64,000 nt of DNA. Origin: Amphiura filiformis (Eukaryota; Echinodermata; Ophiuroidea; Amphilepidida; Amphiuridae). The notes under the pieces were generated by a model, which saw only the letters and a list, made by a program, of their open reading frames with translations, searched no databases and was not told the DNA's origin. Where the stretch lies: NCBI RefSeq assembly GCF_039555335.1, contig NC_092628.1:100335893-100399892 (forward strand), in the 5' to 3' direction. Position 1 is the stretch's first letter; each line of letters starts with the position of its first letter. The translations under genes and the position numbers were made by a program. Below, piece by piece: positions 21,596-34,115 of the stretch.

Positions 21596-22261
21596 TTAAG
21601 GGCTGAGGTATGAATGTTTGGACAGTATTTATTGTGGGACATTAGAGCACATCAGACATATCGAATTGCATTCTGAATACGAAGAATGTCATTCTGATAT
21701 CAAATAATTTTGATTTTTGAAATTCGCAATTTAATACACATTTTATGGCAAATCATTAAAATTGATATTTTTGATATTTAGCAGTACTTGAAGTAAACTT
21801 TATAAATCTGATGATTTATACTTAAAGTGTATGTAGGTGGGATGAAAAGCCGTCGATCAATTGAAAATTTTGACCTTTAGTATTGAAGATATGGATTTTT
21901 TAAAAAAAAAAAAAAAAAAATTAGGTCTTTTGGGGGAAAAAATCCATATCTTCAATACGAAAGGTCAAAATTTTCAATTGATCGTCGGCTTTTCCTCCCT
22001 GCTACATACACTTTAAGAATATGTCATTAGATTTATATAATTTACCGAGGACTGTTATATATCAAAAATTTGAAAAATATCAAATTTTTATAATTTGTCA
22101 TAAAATTTGTATTATATTGTGATTTTCAAAAATGAAAATTATTTGATATCAGAAAGACATGCTTCGTATTCAGAATGCAATTCGATAGGTCTGAGGTGCT
22201 CTCATGTCCCAAAAAATACTGTCGAAGAAACGTTAATAAACGCTCATTTTAGATCCCTTAA
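21596..22261. mobile_element. TTAA-flanked full-length foldback MITE, copy 2
   Basis: TTAA at 21596-21599 and 22258-22261. The two halves are inverted copies along almost their whole length (~320-bp arms): CGAATTGCATTCTGAATACG, ATCAAATAATTTT, AAGTGTATGTAG, AATTGAAAATTTTGACCTTT and TTGAAGATATGGATTTTTT each recur in complement. A poly-A (21901-21919) sits at the turn. There is no ORF of significance. This is the best-preserved member in the window. Confidence 0.85.
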
Positions 22262-23660
22262 CCCATTTCAAAATTCAATCCAACAGATTTGGTAGTTGTA
22301 TTAACAAATACAATCACAATTTAACATGTTAAGTAGTTACTAGTTTCATAGCCTATACTTTGATCAGCTCGTAATCGGCGGGAATTATTAGGCTTTTACC
22401 ACTACGCCGAAAAGTAGACCCACATTAAGAGTGATACAGTTGATCTGCCTGGTCTATATTTTGTGTGTTAAAGAAAATAGACCAAGTATAGGACTTAAAT
22501 TAATAATTTGTAATACTTCTGGTGAGATGTCACAAGACAATTCTCCAAATAAGATATATTGATATTAATCCGTGATGTTATAAGATACGCCGATTAAGAG
22601 CTGATCAATCTATAGTAATTATGATATAGTTTTAAATAAAATCTAAATATTGATCGTCTGAATCCTGTTTTGTACAGTGAAGATCTTGGAAGGTGGGCGG
22701 TACAGATAGACTGTTGAAGTGCTTTCTTATCTACAGTCTAAAAAATGGAACTGCTTAAAACTATGTGCATTGACCGTAGGACATATGCAATACTGAAGCA
22801 TCAATCTATTATAGTGGGGATCCCAATTTGAAATGATATCATGTGTTTATGACTCAGAAGTTGGGATTCATTCATGCATTTTCATTGTCTAATTTCAAAA
22901 CATGAGGGCTAAGTCGTATTGGAAAATCAAACATTGATGGAAGGAGACTTCTGCAAATTCGTTCTAAGAAGAGCATAAAAATTATGATTATGAACTGGTA
23001 GAGTGTGAAATTCAAGAAATGATTTTATGTTTTTCTGCACTTTAATCTCTTTCATGTTTAGTTTTTCATCTTGTGTTTCTTCTGTGATCATTTTTATAGG
23101 GTGTTTATAACACAGATCAAAGGCTGCTCCTTCATTCTGCCAGAACTAGTTTAATTTACATGTAAACTGAGGAAGTGTGTATCATGTATAAAAAATGTTA
23201 TTATGTAATTATATATCTATAGTTTAAGATTGAACGCTATAATGAAAAATAATTATAATAATTCATTTGAAATTGTTGATTTGTAAGTATTATGTTCAAA
23301 GTAAAAAATAAAAAATTGACATTTAAGTTATTTATTTAGTTATTGAACAGTAGGTTTAATTGTTGGAATAAAGCTTCCAAGTATTTAACATTTCAATTGT
23401 CTAATCAATTCAATTGTTTTGATGGAATTTGTTCAGAGATCATGGAAAAGTAGTAAAACAACTCATAAAATGAGAATTAATCCCTCCATTTGTGATGATG
23501 CTAAAATGATCATGATTTATGAAATAATGTATCTCAAGTTTGTTTGAGAAATCAGGTACAGTGTAATGCTAAGTTTGGATGGGGAAATGCAAAGGGTGTA
23601 TACAGGCACTATAAGTAACTACTCGGTTTTATATGTGGTATTATAAGCAGTCATCGCTTG
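22262..23660. other. Intergenic, no recognised feature
   Basis: AT-rich sequence with no coding similarity, inverted repeat or RNA gene that I can support. The first ~30 bases after the TTAA element (CCATTTCAAAATTCAATCCA) resemble the bases just before it (CCATTTCAAATTCAGCATAA). Confidence 0.5.
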
Positions 23661-23890
23661 TACAGGATGTATCAAAATGATTGGTACCCATCAATTTTGA
23701 TGTTTATTAAAAAGCCTGCTTCTTCCAAATATAACATTGGATACTCTTGAAATGTCCAGACTGTATAGTTTATGACTTGTTTTACAATTAATCTAAAAAT
23801 TATTTGGATCTTATGTTGAATTTTGATGTGTCAGGCTCATCAATTATCAATGAAAACTGATGGGTACCAATCATTTTGATACAGCTTGTA
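23661..23890. mobile_element. Mariner-like MITE, copy 1
   Basis: TACAGGATGTATCAAAATGA at the left and TCATTTTGATACAGCTTGTA at the right are inverted, with TA at both edges. The next block (TTGGTACCCATCA / TGATGGGTACCAA) also pairs. TA flanks and CAGG(A/C)TGT ends fit Tc1/mariner-derived MITEs. A second copy is at 29910-30128. Confidence 0.75.
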
Positions 23891-24254
23891 AGTGGTTCAG
23901 TTAAACAAAAATCGGAAATATAAATATTGTTATGGGAGATGACACCTCATTTGTGAAGATTGAGCAAGAAATGATGGAGATATCGGGCCAGAATATCTGT
24001 TATCATCCATATCAAAACTTGATGGGATTGGCGGTGGGCATCGTATAACAGACAATGTGTGCATTCATGCATGCATTCATTTACATGTGGTGATATCGCA
24101 TTGCAAAGCTCATCAAGTGCAACTTTTGATTTGGACAATAACGGACGTTTTGTCCCGATATCTCCATCATATTTTGCTCAATTTTACAAATGAAGTGTCA
24201 AATTAACCAGGCATCTTCCTTAACAATTCCCTGTTTAATTGAACGACTTACAAT
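23886..24254. mobile_element. TIR MITE with TGACAC(C/T)TCATTTGT arms
   Basis: TGACACCTCATTTGTGAAGA at 23940 pairs with the complement ending at 24200 (ACAAATGAAGTGTCA), and GATGGAGATATCGGG pairs with CCCGATATCTCCATC. The pairing extends outward: TTGTAAGTGGTTCAGTTAAA at 23886 against TTTAATTGAACGACTTACAA ending near 24252. The outer end abuts the mariner-like element. Confidence 0.7.
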
Positions 24255-25198
24255 TAACAGTGACTTTTTAACCCCCTGGACACTATGGTCATCTAACAGC
24301 ATTTCTGATAGGTTGATAACTTGAAATGCTCATTTCAATTGCCAATTATGACTAGGCTTTAAACTATTCATGGTCAAACTTGTATTTGCAGATGATTTTA
24401 TTAATACCCTCCTTGATTGGTTCAAAATTGGACACAGTATTCATTTTGGCCAATCGGCAGGTAGTTCTCATGGGGTTAAACTGAGTTACATTTTGTGCCA
24501 GGTGTATGCCCAATTACCGAAATGGAAATCAATAATTACCAAAAGGATAATCATGAAAACATACAAAAGAACTGAAAAATTGAGAAAGTGTGTGCCTACA
24601 GAAACTTTTAGTTAGAAATCTTTTAGTATCCCCCATAAGGCAGCAGTCACAGCACCCTAGCTTTAAGGATATAGACGAGTCCAACGAGCCAAGTCATGGT
24701 CAGGATTTGGTCGGCCATGACGGGTCCCCGCATGCACCAAACTGGTGTAGTGACTGCCCAATTGGGTGGATTAAAGTCGCTTAAAATTTGATGTTAGATT
24801 CTTTTGTGTTGTACACTGTCATGATTCTTTTGTCTACGTGTAACACAGGTGATAGAATGCAGTTTAAAATACCCTCCAAGGCCGCATCATTTCACATTTT
24901 AGGTGAGATGGAGCCGACGGGGACCCAACTTTGGCAGCCATTGAGGGGTAGGAATGCGTGAAATTGGATTCTTCTATACTTACAAAACGATATTCTGTGT
25001 GTGTACAAACATTTTTGAAAATCAGGAAATTGCTTACGATGCATGTGTACGACTAAAAATATTGATGTTTAATTTTCTTATCTACATTTATCAGTGTTCT
25101 ATCTGATTTTCTCATACAGTGACCTAAGGTCAAATAGTAAGATAATTTGTAATTACTCAGATTTATGAAATTAATGTGATCTATTGTTGTGACTGACA
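24255..25198. other. Intergenic, no recognised feature
   Basis: Contains GGCAGCAGTCACAGCACCC near 24639 and GTGTAGTGACTGCCC near 24744, a possible short inverted pair. No coding or repeat call can be supported. Confidence 0.45.
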
Positions 25199-25451
25199 AT
25201 ATGTGATGTAATCAAGCAAAATGAGTCGGATGTCGGGAATATTGATTTTGAGATATAATCAATAATAGTATTCAACTTCCTTTGCATTTTATTGTTCTGA
25301 GCAACACTAAAATGGCCATATCTCTGGAACCATAAGTCTAATTATGATGGGGTTTTCAGCAAAATAGAGCTCCGATAATGGCTCATATAATAAGATTGAA
25401 AACTGGATTTTGATTAACATCAGACTCATTTTGCTTGATCGCATCACATAA
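25199..25451. mobile_element. TIR MITE (ATGTGATGNNATCAAGCAAA ends), copy 1
   Basis: ATATGTGATGTAATCAAGCA at the left and GCTTGATCGCATCACATAA at the right are inverted, followed by paired AAATGAGTC / GACTCATTT. The same ends recur at 27286-27533, and a solitary end occurs at 46108. Confidence 0.8.
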
Positions 25452-25518
25452 TTTTTATGAATTAAACAAAAAGCTGTTGGGAAAAGTTACTTGTGTATAA
25501 AACAAGTGTGTACATGTA

Positions 25519-25719
25519 TTGTAAAAGTGGACATTTTCTTGCTACGCTATTTTTGTGCTTGCATTCTAAGCAGCTACTGCGAAAATAACAATGTGCAAAT
25601 ATATTTCATTTATAGTTTAATGTATGGAAGCGTAGAATTGCACATTTTAAAACAAGTGAAATAGTTCAAAACTGGCAAAGCACGAAAAATGAAATTCACA
25701 AAAATGTCCACTTTTACAG
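25519..25719. mobile_element. TIR MITE (GTAAAAGTGGACATTTT ends)
   Basis: TTGTAAAAGTGGACATTTTC at 25519 pairs with AAAATGTCCACTTTTACAG ending at 25719; the inner TTTTTGTGCTTG / GCACGAAAAATG also pairs. No coding capacity. Confidence 0.7.
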
Positions 25720-27285
25720 TTACGTTGATATTTATTTCATTTCGGAGGGAGTACAGACAGAAGAACTGCCAGCCAAGAGGTGATAGAAGAAAAACAAATA
25801 TGGTGGTTAATATATGGTGCAATAGCCATTGGTGAAAAAAAAAGTCAAGGGCCTTTAATGAAATTGGTTGCAGGATTCAATTTGTTGTTACAGATTGACT
25901 TGTGTAAATCTATATTTCTTCCATCTATGTCAATCTAAAGCATTCATCCAGAACACTATGACATAGATGATGGAAAATATTTGATAAATAAATGTGGGTC
26001 TTGTTGACCATATTCTGTATAGAATTTCTTGCTTGATAGCGACAGTTTGATGTGTTTGGTGCATTTGAAGAATGATTGATTTTGGTTATTTGGTATTATA
26101 AGTTGATCATCTTATAAACAATAGGAATTAGATTTATCTTGGTCATGGTATATGAAAATGTGATTTATGTAGATTGAATTGATATTTTCTGTACAGTTGA
26201 TTTAGACTAGGCCATGAATGATGTTATCATGATATTGTGTTTTTGCAAGATTTGAACAGTATGTATTGTTTCTTTATCAATTTGTGAAAGTTAATGGTAT
26301 AAGCATGTTTGATGGACCACATCTCAAATTTTCTTTTAGGTGTTAGTAATGTACCCCCTCAACAAAACATAATAATAAAACCCTTCATAAAAGATATTGA
26401 GAAGAATAACAATGAAACTCATTTTGAATAAGGTTCTTTTTCCTAGTAAAGAGTTGTCAATTTATCAAACTAAAAAGTGTAAAACATTTTGACATGTTTT
26501 AGTTTCTGTGAATGTGTTATATATTTTGCATTTTTGATTCTTGTTTTCTTATTTTGTACATTTTATTTTTACCATTCTTAATATTGTTTGAATTTAACCA
26601 GTAGTTTTGTTTTGCAAGTCTGAATGTTATTAATTTCATTTTGTTTTTATTTCTATTACTTATTATATTAGCATTTTAAGTTAATAGTGAGGTTCTCTGT
26701 GAGGTTGAGAGCAACACATTGTGTAAGAAAACAGTTCAGAAATTTTGGTATATACAACTGGAAAGAGGTAAAAAACTTTTACCTTATCGAGAGCTATCAG
26801 TTTTAAGTTTTCCAAAAAGTTAATCGATGTCAAAAACTGGAAAGCTTGCATATTATGTGACCTGAAAGCATGACTTGTAACCATGGTAGTGGTCACTGAA
26901 CAGGGCTTACCATACTTTGGGAAAGTGAGCAACCAATTTTGGTGTGTTTTATGCATGGATTTAAGGCCAATATGACTAAATCCCTGCAAAGATATACGAC
27001 AGAATCTTTGTAAGAATCAGTTACTTGATTTTTATTTTATCTTACATTATTTGCAATATTTTAATACTGAAACTTGTGTGTTATAGATGACATGCACACA
27101 CTCAAACCTATGTTTCTATTGTTGTAACAACTTTCAAACATCATGATTTTGTATTTTTCAAGAGGGTCAGGTCCTAAATTGTATGGTACATTATAACTCC
27201 TGAGGTAATATTTTCAGTGATGAAATTCCTGCCTAAGTAATGCAAGTTTATTTTGGGATAATGGCATGGAATTAATGAGTGACTA
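25720..27285. other. Intergenic, no recognised feature
   Basis: AT-rich, with AATAAA hexamers but no gene, RNA or repeat structure I can support. Confidence 0.5.
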
Positions 27286-27533
27286 ATATGTGATATGATC
27301 AAGCAAAATCAGTCGGAACTCAGAAATATTGATTCTGAGATATAGCCAAACAAAGGAAATATTTCCTTTTGTTTTGGAAACTCTTTAATTCCTCATATCT
27401 TTAGAACTGGTTGTTCAATTTCAATGGGGTTTTCTGCAAAATCCAGCTTTGTAAATGCTTTTTACTATCCTGTAAGAAGCTGAAAATTTATCATTGCCGA
27501 GTTCCGACTGATTCTGCTTGATCGCATCACATA
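27286..27533. mobile_element. TIR MITE (ATGTGATGNNATCAAGCAAA ends), copy 2
   Basis: ATATGTGATATGATCAAGCA and TGCTTGATCGCATCACATAT are inverted termini, with CAGTCGGAACTC / GAGTTCCGACTG next inside. Same family as 25199-25451, better preserved at the termini. Confidence 0.8.
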
Positions 27534-27760
27534 TATATGAACTTTTTTGTTTTGTCTGTTTTAAAGTTAAAGATAGGGTAATGTTCAGTGTGTATGATTT
27601 ATATCACCAACAACTCATTCTGTTAACAATGAAAGCCAAAAAGGACTTTGAATGTCATAATAAATTTGTGTAAATAGTACAGTGATTATGTATAAATGAA
27701 TAGAGAAAGTGAATGAAATAAATTCACTGATATATTATAAGAAAAGTGACACTTTGTGTG

Positions 27761-27870
27761 TCATTAGCCTTTTTGATGTATGCCGTAGATAAGAGAACAG
27801 TGTTTCAAGTGGATAGAAACCTGGTAGATTCAAAAGACAGTATCCACTGTACCTCTAAAAGGCTAATGAT
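27761..27870. repeat. Short hairpin element with TCATTAGCCTTTTT ends
   Basis: TCATTAGCCTTTT at 27761 pairs with AAAAGGCTAATGA ending at 27869. The ~85 bases between contain a weaker inner pair (AACAGTGTTTC...). It could be a small MITE. Confidence 0.5.
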
Positions 27871-29012
27871 ATACATGATGTGTTACCGTGATATACATTG
27901 TAAGTCCTAATGCCATCATATCTAATAGGATTTATAAGATTATTATGATGGATTTGGACTTGCGAAGAGCTGCAAGACTTCTAATGTGTCGCAATTGTTG
28001 GTACAATTGACCCAGGTCAATCACAGAAACTTTTGTGAACCAGAATATAGTGAATGTGCATTATTTGGCCACACTTCTGACATCAAATCATGGGAAATCT
28101 TGGTGTTAAATTTGATGTGTGTGTGATGAAGTAATGCAAGTTGATATGGAATAATGTAAGAAGTAATTTTGAAAGTTGATCTTGGAGAAGTAGTAGAATC
28201 AAATTATAATAGATTTGTAAAATTCTCAATTGGTTTGTTTTATGTTTGTGGAAAGGTTATAGGGCTGCATCCATTGTCCAAAATAGGGAGCATATCATGA
28301 TTATTATTTATTTCATACAGCACAATAAATGTTGTGCATAGTATTGCATTGTGTGGATTTCATGAGCCTCTCAATATTTAAATGATGCTACTTCTTAAAA
28401 GCAGAGGCTAGTTTAATAGAAAGTGAGAAGTTACAAGACATGATTATCTTGATTTTTTTCATGAGTTAATGTTAGTTCTGGTTTTCCTTTCAAAAACCTA
28501 CATATTTGTTATTATCAGTTCATTGTAAGGTGAATATTTTGATGCAAGTTATGTATTGTGTAAATTATTGCAGATTTATGATGAGTTTGAGGCAAAAAAA
28601 TCTGCCTGTCTCAATCTTTTAGTAAATTTAAACCCAACGTTCCTCTCTAGTGTGCAAAATGTTTCAAGCATGCATATTCAGACATGTTGTGGATTCATCA
28701 ATGTCATTTCCCATCAGAATCTTAACTTTTCAGTTACCATGGTTACAAAAGTTGCTATTTGAAGGATTTTGACAGGAAGTTTGACAGAGTTGTCCTCTTT
28801 TCTCATATTATTTGTACTTTAACAACATCATTTTCTACACACCATGTACTAGGGTAGCACTCAATTATAACTTTCACTTTAAATATGCTTTGATTATTTA
28901 TGTACAACGCCATACAGATTTATTTATTAAGTGACCACTAAATTGAATGACTAAATGGTCACATCTCTTGCAATGAGCTAATATCTTTGGTCAACGAAAT
29001 AGTCATATACCT
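27871..29012. other. Intergenic, no recognised feature
   Basis: AT-rich sequence; nothing I can support. Confidence 0.5.
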
Positions 29013-29240
29013 TAAAACCTCGTCTACAAGCACATAGATTTAATGAAAGCTAAATTAATACAAAACAGCCATAAATATGACAATACAATATATTGTTACA
29101 ATAAAACTTGTTTGTATATGCTTGTATCGGTAATTTATTTGCTCAAACTCCATAATATTATAAGTTTGTTGACGGATGGAGCCTGGATTAATTTAGCTTT
29201 AATCAAAAGCACTCTATTATGCTTGTAGACGAGGTTTTTC
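29013..29240. mobile_element. TIR MITE (AAAACCTCGTCTACAAGCA ends)
   Basis: TAAAACCTCGTCTACAAGCA at 29013 pairs with GCTTGTAGACGAGGTTTTT ending at 29240, and GAAAGCTAAATTAAT pairs with ATTAATTTAGCTTT. About 228 bases, no ORF. Confidence 0.8.
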
Positions 29241-29723
29241 GGTGTTATTTTAGAGCAAGAAGTATAACCCATCTGATTATTCTTGCTTGGTGTATTCCCA
29301 CTAGGACTTTATTATATTCTGCATTGATACTTTTCCCTTGACTTTGATTCCAAAATTCCATTTAGAAATAAGAGTGATTTGATATCACAGCCATATTGAA
29401 CAAATTGCAACTCTTTGCAATGACCAGATATGCATTGTATGTTGAGATGGTAAAGATATTATTGATAGTGGTAATGTGATAGTGAAGTAGTGGGCATAAG
29501 TGATCACAAGTGATCACTTTGCTTAATGCTACAGTGAGCTGAATGAAATCTGAAGACTTACCTTGAATCCCCATGTCCTGATGAACCAAACAGTGAAATA
29601 GTTTGGGATTGCAGTGACCTCCAAGAAAATAACAATATTGGATTGTGTAATTCTCTTGATTTTCTGATCACTGATCATATCTTTAAATTGAATACATTGA
29701 AGAGAGTAAACTGGTCTTTATTA

Positions 29724-29858
29724 TGAAGGCCCATACGTAAATACAAGTGTGCAGCTTTATGCAGCTGGCCTGAGGAATCCCTCATTCAATGGGAGCATTG
29801 TGGCTGCAGTAAGTTGCAGCTTGGCTGGAAAGGCTGCACACTGTTGTATGGGCCCTTA
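29724..29858. mobile_element. Small TIR MITE (AAGGCCCATAC ends)
   Basis: GAAGGCCCATACGTAAATAC and GTTGTATGGGCCCTTAC are inverted ends, and GTGTGCAGC / GCTGCACAC pair next. The inner loop has further GCAGC/GCTGC words. About 135 bases. Confidence 0.7.
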
Positions 29859-29909
29859 CATGCTAAACTAAACCATTGAAGTATGTATGACCAATGTGAA
29901 CTGCATCAA

Positions 29910-30128
29910 TACAGGCTGTATCAAAATGATTAGTACCCATCAGTTTTCATGTTTATTGACAAGCCTGCTGCTTCCAAGTGCAGCGTTGGATCATAGTAAA
30001 AAGCCCAAATTTGTAGTTCACATTATTTGTCTATAAATTAGGTGCAACCTATGTTGCATTTGGATGTGGCAGTCCTATCCATATTCACTGAAAATGGATG
30101 GGTAACAATCATTTTGATACAGCCTGTA
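29910..30128. mobile_element. Mariner-like MITE, copy 2
   Basis: TACAGGCTGTATCAAAATGA and CATTTTGATACAGCCTGTA are inverted ends with TA at each edge, sharing family with 23661-23890. The ends are more symmetric than in copy 1. Confidence 0.8.
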
Positions 30129-31799
30129 TAAAATATGCTGCCAAATTAATTCATATGACACCTACATCTATGTGTGTATAATGCACTAGTATTTTGTGTC
30201 ACACTTTGGCAAGTGCTAATAGCAAGTCATAGCAATTCAAGTATCTATCTATACAGCCTCAACAAATAAAAAACACTGCCTTGTTCACACTTACATCAGA
30301 TCAGCACTGCCATATCTCCATTAACTCCCCTGAGTGTAATCATAATGTTATTCATAAGCATGATTGCATTTATAAACAACATTACACAGGGGAGATATGG
30401 CAATGTGGCACTGAACCCTCAACTTGCAGATCCAATGTATATCTGGGTTGTAGCAATGTAATGTACTTGTATGCTTGATAAATGAAGACTCATTAACATA
30501 TATATAATTATATAACAGTAAAATGCCTGATAATTGACTTTAAACACTGAATGATTGAACCATTGGAATGAATTATGTACAATTTACCTCTTCTTTGAAA
30601 CCCATCATGTCAACAAAGGACTGTTTTATTTTTGCTCTCTACATGCAATAAGGCATATTATGATCATAGGTTATAATTTATTTCTTGCAGTTGATTTGCC
30701 ACTCAATTCTTTTAATCATTTTATTGAATATTCTATGGTATACTGTGTTAGTGTTTAAAAAGAGAATTTATAGTATGACTCTATTCTACTTTGTATAAAG
30801 CACCCTATACACCAGTATGCACTGTAGCAGGGAAAAATCACAAAACAATTAAAAAAAGAAAGAAAATCTAGTCAAAATATGTGTTAGTGAAGTCTGTATT
30901 TATTTGTACTTTAGTGTAGATCTTAGGTCAATGAAAGTTAGTTCCTTGGTTCCTGTTTCCGCTTGCATATTTTTAGCCAAAACGTTCATTAATGATAAAT
31001 CCATTTGTTTCAAATTATCAAAGGAATATATTAAAAGGGCATTTCGTGATCCACAGCCTCATCCCCCGACTTTTCTCAAAAAAAGTTGAGATTTTTATAT
31101 CACTGGAAACCTCTGGCTACCTAATGTTTATGTATAAAATATTTCTTGCAGATTAATTCGTTTAGCAAAGATATCGTGAAATTTGAATTTCGTTCTGGTG
31201 CACCAAAACGAAATTACAACGCATTGTCTATGGAGCAGTGTAATACACATAATCATGCATAACTCGCGAACACAAAATCGGAATCAACTGAAATTTTGGG
31301 AATAGGTTTTTTTCGTGTATATCTAATGAAATATGACATAAATAGAGGATGCTAGGATCATGAAATACTCCTTTAATTATCAGCTTATCAGCAAGTGCCA
31401 GAATGATCCTGAGAGACTTTCTAAGCAATGTGGTAGAGTATTCTGATTTATGAAGATTTAGGCACTCTTTTATCATGTTCCTCATGCTCCCAGAGCTTGC
31501 AATATTTATAACCAAAACATTATTATCACACAACTTTCAAAATGTTACAGTTTACTTGCTGCTTACAAATATTTTATTCATTAATCCATGTTTAGGTATT
31601 TCTCTATACCAGTGACATGTTACAATTTGTAATGATGAGAGTATGTCAAATAATGAAAACTGAATAATGAAATGTAGTCACCTCCTCCCTTATCCAAATG
31701 TATGAAACGGGAACCAATTAATCCACTTTATCAGCCGTAGGCCTATGTGTTGTGTGAAAGAGTGATCATGGGATGGAATATATAGATGAGAGAGAACAC
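30129..31799. other. Intergenic, minor inverted repeat only
   Basis: 30302-30400 holds an imperfect inverted pair (CACTGCCATATCTCC / GGGGAGATATGGCAATG). I see no gene or clear mobile element in the rest. Confidence 0.45.
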
Positions 31800-32305
31800 T
31801 GAACAGAGGACACAAATATGCCCCCCCCAAATATTTTTCTTGCCTCCCCAATTTCCCCCCACTTTTGAGGCAAAACCCCAAAAATTATGTAAATTTCCAC
31901 TTTTTGCTGCAATTTTGGGCAAAATTTGTTGCTTTTTCCTCCTGAATTCACTTTGCCCCCCCGGGCGGAATTTACCACAGGGCCAGATGGGCCCAGTCCC
32001 CCAAAATTGCCCTGTGTAGAGTGCATCTTCCATTTTAGCCGAAAAGCATGCATGTTTTGGGCCAAAATTGCAAAATTTTGCACGCTTCGCGCGCACTGGC
32101 ATGTTATCATAGTTATATAGCAAAATTCAAAATTCAGCGTTTCAGGCAAATGTCCTACATTGTATATGATCTAAAAACTTGGCCACTTGTGTGCACATGC
32201 CTTCCTTACGGTGCATTTGGGGCCTCCAAATTTTGGCCTGGGCCAGGGCTCCCAAAAAGGTAAATTCGGTCCTTCCCCCGAAAATAATTCCTGGTGCTGC
32301 CACTG
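31800..32305. mobile_element. C-tract-rich hAT-like element, right end only clear
   Basis: Dense C-tracts alternate with AAATTTTG-type words, ending GGTGCTGCCACTG at 32305, the inverted form of a CAGTGGC hAT-type terminus. The left end and a target duplication could not be fixed. Apparent ORFs on both strands here are low-complexity translations. Confidence 0.4.
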
Positions 32306-33560
32306 GTCATAAAAGAAAACCGCATGGGCACACCAGTGGTTCACAGCAGCTTAAGAACAACAAGAGTAAAGGGGTGCCGTAAAGCATCAGACACATGAAA
32401 TAAGCTATTCCAAACGTGAACGGCAGTGTGGATAAAGGCCCTGCCAGCAGATAAGGTTATACTGAGAAACTGGTACTGTGAGACCATAGTAAGGTATGGA
32501 CAAGCTTGAGTATTATAGCTCTTGTGGCTACAAATAACATTATATTCAGATCTGGTGGGCCCAAGGTGGTGTAGACTTCGTAGAGGACTGTTGCTGCAGC
32601 CACTTGACGTCTTTGATGAATAGATGTGATGTTCAGCTCTGTACTTGCCTCCTCTTTGCTAATGGGTATGATTCGAAGGGCTTTCTTCTGGATAAAGTCT
32701 AGTAACCCTAGAGTGGCAGCGCTGGCACTCATCCAAGACAGTGAGGCATATTCCACCACACCGTGAACTTAAGCCTTGTAAATGGTTGCTCTGCCTCTGA
32801 CATCAAGTTTATTTGCAACTCTCCTCAGAGCTTCTAGCTTCTGTCCTGCTCTGGATGAGATGTTAGATATGTGCTTTGTTCAGGTCAGCTTGCTGTCGAC
32901 TGTGACTTCCAGGATATCCAGCTCCTCCTCCTCACTCAGTTTGGTAGTACCAATCAGAAGATCTAGCTTGGTTGGATTCCCGTCTTTCTTGATATTGTCA
33001 TTGCCTTATTTCGATGGCTCGACTCAGAGGTCACCTTCCATCTGTCTGCCCATATCCTCATTTTCTCCTGGTCTCTGTTCTAGCAGTAACGACCTCGGGG
33101 TTGTCTCTAGATGTAAATTATATCATGTAATCAGACAAAACAAGGTGTAACCATGGTATTTAAAATCTATGGTAGAGGTAGAGTTGGTTTTCACACTCAT
33201 CACCCAGGTCATCAATGAAGACAGAAAACAAAAGTGGGCCCAATATTGATCTCTGTGGAACTGATGCATTCATGGAGGAAGTACTTGGTGACTGGCCAGA
33301 TAAGACAACTTTGATTGAACGATCTGTCAGGTAGCTCCTAATCCAGGTGAGCAGCTTGCCGGATGCTCCTTTTTCCATTAGTTTCGAGCAAAGGCTATAA
33401 TGCCAGACCTTGTCAAATGCTCCTTTGATATCCAGGGCAATTAAACGCACTTCTTTGCCTCCGTCCAGGGAGTTGGACCACTCTTGGGTCAGAATGGTAA
33501 GGATGTCAGCTCCTTCAGGACTCTTGCAGGGATTTCATCACGACTAGCAGATGTATCTGA
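32306..33560 (-). mobile_element. CR1/L2- or Jockey-like non-LTR retrotransposon relic
   Basis: On the minus strand 33450-33160 encodes ALDIKGAFDKVWHYSL (RT motif with a catalytic Asp), then WIRSYLTDRSIKVVLSGQ and PQRSILGPLLFSVFIDDLGD. 32759-32457 encodes the thumb or C-terminal stretch MVEYASLSWMSASAATLGLL. The segment between (32760-33160) is frame-broken. The expected YADD catalytic box is not in an intact frame. Decayed copy, antisense to the genes. Confidence 0.8.
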
Positions 33561-33670
33561 TTGAAGATTCCTGAGAAGCTTCTTAATGTTAAAACATCTT
33601 TGACCTTGAAGGGTTATCTTTTCCAATAAGCATTTTGCCATGAATGCGTACATCCTTTGTTGGCCTAGAG
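33561..33670. other. Intergenic spacer between LINE relic and G-tract element
   Basis: Nothing recognised. Confidence 0.4.
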
Positions 33671-34115
33671 CCGGGGGGGGGCACTCCCACTTTGGAGGTG
33701 ACGCGAATGTATAGCTGTTATTAGACCCTTTTCAGCGTCACTGTCACCCAAAGACCCCATTTGCTTACGAACATAATAATATGCTCTGTCACCCGAAGAC
33801 CCCTCATTTGATCTGTCACCCAACGACCCTTATATTTCAATTTGAACAGCATTATCATTTTTATTTTGTTATATACTTATTTTGAAGGAAAAAAACAAAG
33901 AAATACGAAAATTCAACGTTCCGGGGTTTCTGTGGCACTGTTTCGGCTCTCACCCAAAGGTTCCATTAAAAAAAAAAAAAAAAAACGGGGGGAGGGGGTC
34001 ATGTTCTCACCCAAAGACCCCATATTTTTTACATTTTGCTCTCACCGAATGCCCCTTTCTTTGAAAGTCTCAGCCCGACACCTATATCCATTTCATATTG
34101 AAGTGATCCCCCCGG
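33671..34115. mobile_element. G-tract-terminated element, copy 1
   Basis: Begins CCGGGGGGGGGCACTCCCAC and ends TGATCCCCCCGG. The interior has repeated CACCCAAAGACCCC words (at least five) and a poly-A at 33968-33984. Near-identical flanks CCTAGAG and CCTAGGG may be a diverged target duplication. Confidence 0.55.

Noticed and set aside
24370..24615. ORF beginning MVKLVFADDF, resembling a reverse-transcriptase FADD box
   Set aside because: The rest of the ORF shows no RT palm, thumb or fingers motif. The match is four residues only.
31743..32149. Overlapping 126-127-residue ORFs
   Set aside because: Translations of C-tract and AAATTTTG low-complexity sequence in a mobile element, with overlapping frames on both strands.
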